11,042 nt of DNA from JAYFRE01 sp034926235 (GTDB lineage Bacteria > Pseudomonadota > Alphaproteobacteria > Rhodospirillales > Magnetospirillaceae), in contig JAYFRE010000003.1 in the NCBI GenBank assembly GCA_034926235.1, forward strand, positions 1 through 11,042. The letters run 5' to 3'. The translations under genes and the position numbers were made by a program. The stretch's first letter is position 1. Each line of letters opens with the position of its first letter. The notes under the pieces are model-generated. The model saw only the letters and a list, made by a program, of their open reading frames with translations, made no database searches and had not been told where the DNA came from. Shown in pieces: positions 1 through 5,968 of this stretch.

Positions 1-171
1 AACCGCGACCAGTTGATCGATGCCGCTTATGGCGAGCATATCTATGTCGATGACCGCACGATCGACAGCCATATCAAGAGGCTGCGGCGGAAATTCCGCG
101 ACGTGGACACGGATTTCGGCCATATCGAGACCCTGTACGGCGTCGGATACCGCTATCGCGAAGAACCGTGA
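1..171 (+). CDS. chvI: ChvI-type OmpR-family response regulator, C-terminal end only
   Basis: The reading frame is open from the first base and ends in TGA at 169-171, giving the last 56 residues of a protein whose start lies outside the window. The residues are the end of an OmpR/PhoB winged-helix DNA-binding domain: IDSHIKRLRRKF is the recognition-helix region and ETLYGVGYRY is the closing beta-hairpin wing. The receiver domain with its phospho-Asp is not visible. The sensor kinase gene that follows overlaps its stop codon, and that kinase is ChvG-like, so the regulator is assigned as ChvI (BvrR/ExoS-ChvI family). This system controls envelope, acid-response and host-association genes in Rhizobiales. 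The family call is firm; the exact orthology rests on the neighbour because only the output domain end can be read. Confidence 0.85.
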   Translation, partial: NRDQLIDAAYGEHIYVDDRTIDSHIKRLRRKFRDVDTDFGHIETLYGVGYRYREEP

Positions 172-1880
172 AACGGCGTTTCTCGATCCGTTCGCCGAAA
201 CCGGCGACAAAACCTCCGCCATCCCGGATTAGGGAACCCAGGCGGCGTTGGCTGCCTTTGGCCTCGCCGATGACGCGACGGATTCTGGCCGTCAATATGC
301 TGGCTCCGGTGCTGCTGGTCGCGGGGCTGTTCTATCTCGACCGTTACGAAAACGGTCTGATCTCCACCGAAATCGATTCCTTGCGGATCCGGGCCGAGAT
401 GTTCGCCGCCGCCATCGGCGAAGGGGCGGTGGTCGATAACGGTTTCGCCATTACCGAGCTGTCGACGCCGATGGCGCGTCAGATCGTGCGCCGCCTGGCC
501 CAGCCGGCCCATGTCCGCGCGCGTCTGTTCGACGAACACGGCGCACTGGTCGCCGACAGCCGCACCCTGCTGGCCACCAGCACGATCGTGCAGGTCGAGG
601 ATTTGCCGCCGCCGGAGACGAGCTGGTCGGTCAAGCTGTTCGGGCGCATCTATGATTTCTTCATGGCCACCAATCAGGCGCGCGAAATGCTGCCGCTTTA
701 CCGGGAGCGGACGACGGCCAATGATTACGCCGAGGTGGCCAAGGCCCTGGCCGGCGATCCCGCTTGGGCGGTGCGCGCTACCCGCGACAACCACATGATT
801 CTGTCCACGGCGGTGCCGGTTCAGCGTTACAAGCAGGTTCTGGGCGCGGTGATGCTGTCATCCTCGGGCGACGACATCGCGCGCAGCCTGTTCGAGGGAC
901 GGTTGACCGTCTTTCAGGCCTTCGCCTTCGCCCTGACGATCACCGTCGGATTGTCGCTCTATCTGGCGGGGACCATCGCACGGCCGATCCGCCGGCTGGC
1001 GATTGCCGCCGAGCGGGTCCGGCGCGGTCATGGCCGGCATCATCTCATCCCCGATCTGTCCAGCCGCGATGATGAGATCGGCGAACTGTCCGAAGCCCTG
1101 CGCGATATGACCGGGGCCTTGTGGCAGCGCATGGATGCGGTCGAGGCTTTCGCCGCCGACGTCGCCCATGAAATCAAAAATCCGCTGACCTCCCTCAGAA
1201 GTGCGGTCGAGACCTGTGCGCGCATTCAGAACCCCGAGCAACAGCGCAAGCTGATGGCGATCATCCAGGACGATGTCATCCGGTTGGACCGGCTGATCAG
1301 CGATATTTCGGACGCCTCCCGGCTTGACGCCGAATTGTCGCGCGCTGAAACCGAACCGGTGAGTCTGCGTGGTCTGGTCGGCGGTCTGGCGGCGGTCTAC
1401 CGCGACACCGGCGCGGCTGAGGGGGTGTCGATCGAGGTGGTGATCAAGGCAGGGGCGGAAGACGCTCTTTTGGTGCAGGGCATGGAAAGCCGCCTGTCCC
1501 AGGTGTTGCGCAACCTGATCGCCAACGCTTTGTCCTTCAGCCCGCCCCAGGGGAAAGTCGTTCTGTCCGCCTGGCGCGATGGCGGGAACATCGTGATTTC
1601 GGTCGAGGATGACGGTCCCGGCATCCCTGAGAACAAGCTGGAGGCGATCTTCGACCGCTTTTATTCCGAACGTCCGGCGGCGGAAAAATTCGGAACCCAT
1701 TCCGGGCTGGGATTGTCGATCTCCAAGCAGATCGTCGGCGCGCATGGCGGTACGATCGTGGCTGAGAACCGGTCGGAAGGCGGGGCTCGCTTCACGGTCC
1801 GGCTGCCGGCGGCTCCGCCGCCTTTGCCGGTCAAGGGCAAGATTCAGGCCGCCGCCCGCCCGGTTCCGCCGCCGTCCTGA
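168..1880 (+). CDS. chvG: ChvG-type membrane sensor histidine kinase
   Basis: Predicted 570-aa inner-membrane sensor kinase partner of the upstream regulator. The GTG start at 168 overlaps the chvI stop (GTGA), implying translational coupling; the next in-frame start candidate (ATG at 270, Met35) would remove the basic/proline-rich N-terminal tail but keep both membrane segments. Layout: cytoplasmic tail 1-37, first TM about 38-57, periplasmic sensor about 58-246, second TM about 248-268, HAMP about 269-320, dimerisation/phosphoacceptor domain with H334 in DVAHEIKNPL, then a HATPase domain with N-box near N449/N453, G1 box DDGPGIP (481-487) and G2 box HSGLGLS (511-517). All catalytic boxes look intact. 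PLASPMTRRIL before TM1 and LDRYENGLI after it resemble the ChvG/BvrS/ExoS family. The C-terminus ends in a proline/alanine-rich tail of about 23 residues beyond the usual kinase end. Confidence 0.92.
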   Translation: MKRRFSIRSPKPATKPPPSRIREPRRRWLPLASPMTRRILAVNMLAPVLLVAGLFYLDRYENGLISTEIDSLRIRAEMFAAAIGEGAVVDNGFAITELSTPMARQIVRRLAQPAHVRARLFDEHGALVADSRTLLATSTIVQVEDLPPPETSWSVKLFGRIYDFFMATNQAREMLPLYRERTTANDYAEVAKALAGDPAWAVRATRDNHMILSTAVPVQRYKQVLGAVMLSSSGDDIARSLFEGRLTVFQAFAFALTITVGLSLYLAGTIARPIRRLAIAAERVRRGHGRHHLIPDLSSRDDEIGELSEALRDMTGALWQRMDAVEAFAADVAHEIKNPLTSLRSAVETCARIQNPEQQRKLMAIIQDDVIRLDRLISDISDASRLDAELSRAETEPVSLRGLVGGLAAVYRDTGAAEGVSIEVVIKAGAEDALLVQGMESRLSQVLRNLIANALSFSPPQGKVVLSAWRDGGNIVISVEDDGPGIPENKLEAIFDRFYSERPAAEKFGTHSGLGLSISKQIVGAHGGTIVAENRSEGGARFTVRLPAAPPPLPVKGKIQAAARPVPPPS

Positions 1881-1887
1881 CGCCGGA

Positions 1888-1904
1888 GACCGGTCCGGCC
1901 GGTC
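1888..1904 (+). other. Small GC-rich hairpin between chvG and hprK
   Basis: GACCGG (1888-1893) and CCGGTC (1899-1904) form a perfect 6-bp stem around a 5-base loop, just after the chvG stop. No T-run follows, so it is not a convincing intrinsic terminator. It might act as a partial attenuator or mRNA-stability element within the operon, or be chance in GC-rich DNA. Confidence 0.25.
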
Positions 1905-1925
1905 CGCTGTTTGCCGTTGACAGCT

Positions 1926-2384
1926 ATGGAAGGGGGCCTCACCATCGATCGGATGGTGAGAATCCATGGCACATGTGTGGCGATCGGCGACACCGGGGTT
2001 CTCCTGAGAGGGATCTCGGGCTCGGGTAAATCCGATCTGGCCCTGAGGCTGATCGACGAGGGCGCCGCCCTGGTGGCCGACGATCATGTCGAGGTCACCC
2101 TGGAAGGGCCGGGGCTTCTCGCCCGCGCGCCCGCCACGATCGCCGGCATGATCGAGGTACGGGGACTGGGGCTGTTCCGGCTGCCCTACCGCGATGCGCC
2201 GCTGGCGATTTTGTTCGATATGACGCCGGGGCAAGCGGTCGAGCGTCTGCCGGACCCGGACGCTGAAACGATTCTGGGCGTGACGATTCCCCGGCACAGC
2301 ATCAATCCATGGGAAGGATCGGCTGCCGCCACGGTCCGTCTTGCCGTCGCCGCGGCGAAGGGATCGGTGGGATTGCTGTCATGA
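1926..2384 (+). CDS. hprK: HPr kinase/phosphorylase, short alphaproteobacterial form
   Basis: Kinase/phosphorylase that phosphorylates and dephosphorylates the regulatory serine of HPr in the cytoplasm. From the ATG at 1926 it is 152 aa, about half the size of Firmicutes HprK, because the N-terminal domain is absent as is usual in alphaproteobacteria. Visible motifs: Walker A GISGSGKS (29-36), the acidic pair in VADDHVEV (D52, D53), and the HprK signature region GMIEVRGLGLF (74-84). Start choice is uncertain. An in-frame TTG lies at 1911 and an ATG at 1953 (MVRIHGTCVA) that fits the domain start; a GGAAGGGGG tract at 1928-1936 could be a distant ribosome site for 1953. Its stop overlaps the rapZ start (ATGA at 2381-2384). 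Its presumed substrate, HPr with a conserved serine, is encoded two genes downstream. Confidence 0.9.
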   Translation: MEGGLTIDRMVRIHGTCVAIGDTGVLLRGISGSGKSDLALRLIDEGAALVADDHVEVTLEGPGLLARAPATIAGMIEVRGLGLFRLPYRDAPLAILFDMTPGQAVERLPDPDAETILGVTIPRHSINPWEGSAAATVRLAVAAAKGSVGLLS

Positions 2385-3322
2385 CAGCCGATGGGCTCAA
2401 GAGCGGGCGCGCCGATACCGGCGCGGTTTCCCAGGTGGAAAGCGTTGGGGCGAAACCGGATGCCAACCGATTGGTTGTGGTCACCGGCATGTCGGGGGCG
2501 GGCAAGACCCTGGCGTTGAAAAATCTTGAGGATCTGGGATACGAGGCGCTCGACAACCTGCCTTTGTCGCTGCTGAGCACCGTTGCCCCGCGCGGCGCGA
2601 TGGAGCGGCCCCTTGCGGTCGGCATCGACATCCGCACCCGCGATTTCGCCGCCGGCAGCGTGGCTCGGGCGCTGGGTCGCCTGATGACGGGCGAGCATAT
2701 CGACGCCAAGCTTGTCTTCATCGATTGCGACGACGATGTGTTGTGCCGCCGCTTCACCGAGACGCGGCGGCGCCATCCCCTGGCGGCGGACCGCCCGCTT
2801 CTGGATGGAATCCGCCACGAACGGGCGTTGATCGCGCCGCTGATGGATCTGGCCGATCTGGTCATCGATACCAGTTTGTTGCCGCCGGCCGAATTGAAAC
2901 GGGTGCTGTCGGGTCATTTTTCCCTGGAATCCTGCCCGGCGTTGACGGTTTTCGTGACGTCGTTCTCTTATCGCCGCGGTTTGCCGCGTGAGGCGGATCT
3001 GGTTTTCGACGCGCGGTTTTTGGCCAATCCCCATTATGTTCCGTCGCTGCGCCCGCTGACCGGGCGCGCAGCGCCCGTCGCCGCCTATGTCGAGGCCGAT
3101 CCCGGTTTCGGCACCTTTTTCGCGGCGCTGATCGGGCTTTTGGATCCGCTCTTGCCGCGCTTCGCTGCCGAGGGCAAAAGCTATCTGACCATCGCCGTCG
3201 GATGTACCGGCGGCCGGCACCGTTCGGTGGTTGTTGCCGAGAAGCTCTATAAATGGTTGAAAGAGCGCGGCATGAATGTTGACCTCCGGCATCGGGACGT
3301 CGAGGACGGGGAAAAGGAGTAA
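2381..3322 (+). CDS. rapZ: RapZ-type nucleotide-binding protein (YvcJ/YhbJ family)
   Basis: 313-aa P-loop protein of the RapZ/YvcJ family. In E. coli RapZ is the adaptor that brings the GlmZ small RNA to RNase E and senses glucosamine-6-phosphate; no such RNA partner is known to me in this group, so the role here is open. Motifs: Walker A GMSGAGKT (36-43), the family segment GYEALDNLP (53-61), a Walker-B-like GIDIR (81-85), SFSYRRGLP (194-202), DLVFDARFLANPHY (206-219), and the C-terminal GCTGGRHRSV (274-283). The start at 2381 uses the ATGA overlap with hprK; a longer reading from 2309 would lie inside hprK. The protein ends in an acidic tail (DVEDGEKE) instead of the basic tail of E. coli RapZ. 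The N-terminal 28 residues before the P-loop domain are low in recognisable motifs. Confidence 0.93.
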   Translation: MTADGLKSGRADTGAVSQVESVGAKPDANRLVVVTGMSGAGKTLALKNLEDLGYEALDNLPLSLLSTVAPRGAMERPLAVGIDIRTRDFAAGSVARALGRLMTGEHIDAKLVFIDCDDDVLCRRFTETRRRHPLAADRPLLDGIRHERALIAPLMDLADLVIDTSLLPPAELKRVLSGHFSLESCPALTVFVTSFSYRRGLPREADLVFDARFLANPHYVPSLRPLTGRAAPVAAYVEADPGFGTFFAALIGLLDPLLPRFAAEGKSYLTIAVGCTGGRHRSVVVAEKLYKWLKERGMNVDLRHRDVEDGEKE

Positions 3323-3326
3323 GGGG
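3321..3326 (+). promoter_or_regulatory. Ribosome binding site for the EIIA-Man gene
   Basis: AAGGGG, overlapping the rapZ stop codon, lies 6 bases before the ATG at 3333. It decides that start over the upstream in-frame alternative at 3276, which lies inside rapZ. Confidence 0.6.
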
Positions 3327-3332
3327 CATCCG

Positions 3333-3740
3333 ATGATAGGCATGGTCCTGGTAACCCATGGCCGCCTGGCCGATGAGCTGGTGGCTGCGTTAGAGCATGT
3401 GGTGGGGCCGCAACCCAACGTCGCCACCGTTTGCATCGGTCCGGAGGACGACATGGAACAGCGTCGCCGCGACATTCTTCAATCCACCGCGCAGGTGGAC
3501 ACGGGCGAGGGCGTGGTTTTGCTGACCGACATGTTCGGCGGCACGCCGTCGAACTTGGCCATCTCGATCATGGATAAGGCCAAGGTCGAGGTGATCGCTG
3601 GGGTCAATCTACCGATGCTGATCAAGCTGGCCAGCGTCCGGCATAACGAGACTCTGGCCGAGGCCGTAGCGAGCGCCCAGGAGGCGGGGCGTAAATACAT
3701 CAATGTCGCTTCCAGACTTCTCGCGCAGGAAGGTCAATAG
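3333..3740 (+). CDS. PTS EIIA component, mannose/fructose family (single domain)
   Basis: 135-aa stand-alone EIIA-Man domain (often called PtsM or ManX in alphaproteobacteria). It accepts phosphate from phospho-HPr on a histidine near the N-terminus: H9 in VLVTHGRLADEL matches the active His of the ManX IIA domain. LLTDMFGGTPSNLA (63-76) is the family active-site segment with D66. There is no IIB domain fused or encoded next to it and no IIC/IID, so it is unlikely to energise sugar uptake; a regulatory output role is the reasonable inference. It lies 10 bases after rapZ and 8 before the HPr gene. The family assignment is firm; the physiological target cannot be read from the sequence. Confidence 0.92.
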   Translation: MIGMVLVTHGRLADELVAALEHVVGPQPNVATVCIGPEDDMEQRRRDILQSTAQVDTGEGVVLLTDMFGGTPSNLAISIMDKAKVEVIAGVNLPMLIKLASVRHNETLAEAVASAQEAGRKYINVASRLLAQEGQ

Positions 3741-3748
3741 AAAAACCA

Positions 3749-4081
3749 ATGTCCATATCGTCGGATCAACGGGGGAGCGCCGCTCTTCCGGACGGGGGTG
3801 CGGTCGATGGCGCCCCCCTTTCGCGTCTTGCCGCCATCATCAACCGCCGAGGGCTGCACGCCCGGGCGGCGGCTAAATTCGTCAAGCTGGCCGGGCGCTT
3901 CGACGCTGCCGTCACCGTGGTCAAACGCGGTACGGAAGTGTCCGGGCTGTCCATCATGGGATTGATGATGCTAGCGGCCGGCCCAGGTTGTACCATCGAG
4001 TTGCGTGCGTCGGGGCGCGAAGCAGAGGATGCCCTGACGGCGCTGGTGGGTTTGATCGACGCCAAATTCGAGGAAGAGTGA
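3749..4081 (+). CDS. ptsH: Phosphocarrier protein HPr
   Basis: 110-aa HPr, the central phosphocarrier between enzyme I and the EIIA protein. The active-site histidine is H37 in NRRGLHARAAAKF, equivalent to His15 of classical HPr. The regulatory serine equivalent to Ser46 is S68 (SGLSIMGLMML), exactly 31 residues after the histidine as in classical HPr. This supports HprK, encoded upstream, as its modifier. The protein carries about 22 extra N-terminal residues compared with E. coli HPr (85 aa). The ATG at 3749 is the only ATG in frame before the domain, with AGGAAGG at 3727-3733 rather far upstream (15 bases). It sits between EIIA and enzyme I with spacings of 8 bases on each side, so one transcript is likely. 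Confidence 0.95.
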   Translation: MSISSDQRGSAALPDGGAVDGAPLSRLAAIINRRGLHARAAAKFVKLAGRFDAAVTVVKRGTEVSGLSIMGLMMLAAGPGCTIELRASGREAEDALTALVGLIDAKFEEE

Positions 4082-4089
4082 CGGGAGCC

Positions 4090-5883
4090 ATGGCGGATCG
4101 CGCCGATACTTTCCAGCCCCCCGAGCATGAGGCGGGTGGCGAAAGCGTTTATCGCGGCCTGGGGGTCAGCCCTGGCGTCGCCATCGGCATTGTTCACCGT
4201 CATGACGCTGATCGCATCCACATCCCAGAACAGAAGATTCCGAAAGAGCGCGTCGAGGCCGAACGCGCCCGTTTCAAGAAAGCAGTGACTGCGGCCGAGC
4301 GGCAATTGTCCAAGCTTCAGGGCAAGGCCCGCGCCATGAGCGGCGCGGTCGGCGAAGAACTGGGCTATCTTTTGGATGCCTACCGCCAGATGCTGCATGG
4401 CTCCCGTCTGGTACGCGGTGTCGAGCGCTCCATCGCCGAGGACCGGATCTGCGCCGAAAACGCGGTTGAGCGCGAGATCGACGGCATCGTCCAGTCCTTT
4501 GCCGGCATGAATGACGACTATCTGGCTGCCCGCGCCGAAGACATACGCGAGATCGGCCGGCGTCTTCTGCACCAGCTCGCCGGGGAAACCTACAAGCCGT
4601 TTGCGCTTTTACCCCGCAACGCGATCATCATGGCCGACGAATTGTCGCCGGCCGATACGGCTCTGCTGAATCCGGACCGGGTCGCCGGCATGGCAACCAT
4701 GCTGGGCGGCACCGCCAGCCATACGGCGATCATGGCCCGTTCGCTGGGGTTGCCGGCCGTGGTCGGCGTGACTGGCCCCTTGTCGAAGGCGGCGCCGGGC
4801 ATGCCGGCGGTGATCGATGGCGGCGAAGGGGTGGTGATCGTCAACCCGACGCCAGAGACCCTGGCGCTTTACCGCGAAAAACGCAGCCGGTTCTTAAGGA
4901 TGCGCCGCCAGCTTCGCAGCCGCAGCCGGCTGCCGGCCGTGACCCGGGACGGAACGCAGGTTTCGTTGCAGGCCAATCTCGAACTGCCGGCCGAAATCGA
5001 CGCCGTACTCGCCGCCGGTGCGGCCGGGGTCGGGTTGCTGCGCAGTGAATTTCTGTACATGAACCGGCCCGATCTTCCCGGCGAGGACGAACAATACGCC
5101 GTTCTGAAAAGTCTGATCGAGCGGCTGGACGGGCGCGTGCTTACGGTGCGCACGCTGGATGCGGGCGGCGACAAAATCGCCCCGTCTCTGGGCGGTTGGG
5201 TCGGCGCCAATCCGGCGCTGGGTCTGCGTGCGATCCGCCTGTCGATGCGGTTTCCTGAGATTCTCGACACCCAGATCGCGGCGATCTTAAGGGCTGGCGT
5301 GCATGGACCGGTGCGCATCCTGGTGCCCATGATCTGCATGCCGGCCGAAATCCGCGCCGTGCGCGCCGCGATGGAGACGGCGGCGAAAAGGCTGAAGCGC
5401 CGCAAGATTCCCATCGCCAGCCCATTGCCGCCCCTGGGCGCGATGATCGAAATTCCGGGCGCGGCTCTGCTGGCCGATGTATTGGCGCAGGATTGCGACT
5501 TTTTCGCCATCGGCACCAATGACCTGATCCAATACACGCTGGCTATCGATCGGACCGAGGAATCGGTGGCTCATCTTTACGACCCCACCCACCCGGCGGT
5601 CTTAAGATTGATTCGCGGCACGGTCGAGGCCGCCCAGCGTCGCCGTCTGCCGGTCAGCGTCTGCGGCGAGATCGCGGGTGATCCGCGCTTTACCGCGCTG
5701 CTGCTGGGGCTTGGCATCCGCGATTTGTCGATGGCCGCCAACAGTCTGCCCGTGATCCGCCAGCGGGTGCGCGGATTGGAGATGATCCGCGCCGAGGAGC
5801 ATGCGCGCCGGGTCATGGACCTATCGGACGCCGCCGACATCGCCCGCCTTCTGGACGGGTTCGATCCGGAAGACGCCGGATAA
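4090..5883 (+). CDS. ptsI: PTS enzyme I (phosphoenolpyruvate-protein phosphotransferase)
   Basis: 597-aa cytoplasmic enzyme that takes phosphate from phosphoenolpyruvate and passes it to HPr. Visible landmarks: N-terminal start VYRGLGVSPGVAIG (20-33) typical of enzyme I, HPr-binding helical region about 50-170, phosphohistidine swivel domain with H211 in GGTASHTAIMA, TIM-barrel PEP-binding domain with RTLDAGGDK (354-362), GANPALGLRAIR (372-383), IGTNDLIQYTL (474-484) and catalytic C525 in VCGEIAGDP. The His-Cys spacing (314) matches E. coli enzyme I closely (313). There is no N-terminal GAF domain, so it is not the PtsP/EI-Ntr form. The ATG at 4090 follows the ptsH stop by 8 bases with GGGAG close upstream; a longer reading from 3988 would overlap ptsH and adds no family sequence. 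No defect seen. Confidence 0.95.
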   Translation: MADRADTFQPPEHEAGGESVYRGLGVSPGVAIGIVHRHDADRIHIPEQKIPKERVEAERARFKKAVTAAERQLSKLQGKARAMSGAVGEELGYLLDAYRQMLHGSRLVRGVERSIAEDRICAENAVEREIDGIVQSFAGMNDDYLAARAEDIREIGRRLLHQLAGETYKPFALLPRNAIIMADELSPADTALLNPDRVAGMATMLGGTASHTAIMARSLGLPAVVGVTGPLSKAAPGMPAVIDGGEGVVIVNPTPETLALYREKRSRFLRMRRQLRSRSRLPAVTRDGTQVSLQANLELPAEIDAVLAAGAAGVGLLRSEFLYMNRPDLPGEDEQYAVLKSLIERLDGRVLTVRTLDAGGDKIAPSLGGWVGANPALGLRAIRLSMRFPEILDTQIAAILRAGVHGPVRILVPMICMPAEIRAVRAAMETAAKRLKRRKIPIASPLPPLGAMIEIPGAALLADVLAQDCDFFAIGTNDLIQYTLAIDRTEESVAHLYDPTHPAVLRLIRGTVEAAQRRRLPVSVCGEIAGDPRFTALLLGLGIRDLSMAANSLPVIRQRVRGLEMIRAEEHARRVMDLSDAADIARLLDGFDPEDAG

Positions 5884-5885
5884 GG

Positions 5886-5912
5886 GACAGCCCGCGGTCC
5901 TTGCGGGTTGTC
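5886..5912 (+). terminator. Stem-loop directly after ptsI
   Basis: GACAGCCCGC (5886-5895) pairs with GCGGGTTGTC (5903-5912), a 10-bp stem with one G-U pair and a 7-base loop, starting 3 bases after the ptsI stop. It is followed by GGAAAAAG, not by a T-run, so it is not a standard intrinsic terminator. It could stabilise the 3' end of the pts transcript or belong to the ahcY leader. Its 5' arm can pair instead with GGCTGT at 5925-5930. Confidence 0.4.
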
Positions 5913-5936
5913 GGAAAAAGCTGAGGCTGTTATACG
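5908..5936 (+). promoter_or_regulatory. Candidate housekeeping promoter for ahcY
   Basis: TTGTCG (5908-5913), a 17-base spacer, and TATACG (5931-5936) preceded by TG at 5928-5929 (extended -10 form) resemble a sigma-70-type promoter. A start of transcription would fall near 5943, about 25 bases before the ahcY ATG. The match is partial (four of six in each box), and the boxes overlap the stem-loop arms, so it is a candidate only. Confidence 0.35.
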
Positions 5937-5953
5937 GCCCGTGAAGAATCATC

Positions 5954-5958
5954 AGGAG
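5954..5958 (+). promoter_or_regulatory. Ribosome binding site for ahcY
   Basis: AGGAG lies 10 bases before the ATG at 5969 and is the best Shine-Dalgarno match in the intergenic stretch, which supports that start. Confidence 0.6.
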
Positions 5959-5968
5959 AACATCGATC

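Noticed and set aside
1911..1925. TTG at 1911 as the hprK start
   Set aside because: No ribosome site is visible before it and the added five residues match nothing in the family; ATG at 1926 or 1953 is more likely.
858..2297. A 479-codon open frame on the minus strand opposite chvG and hprK
   Set aside because: It runs antisense to two well-supported genes, spans their boundary, and has Arg/Gln/Pro-rich composition typical of shadow frames in GC-rich DNA; no family motif seen.
2186..3475. A 429-codon minus-strand open frame opposite hprK, rapZ and the EIIA gene
   Set aside because: Crosses three real genes in antisense and shows no motif; a shadow frame.
4090..5883. Annotation as EI-Ntr (PtsP)
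   Set aside because: There is no N-terminal GAF domain; the protein begins directly with the enzyme I fold.
5884..5968. A known SAH or SAM-II riboswitch upstream of ahcY
   Set aside because: The conserved core patterns I know for these classes are not present, and a candidate promoter lies close to the start codon. Only an undefined leader is reported.
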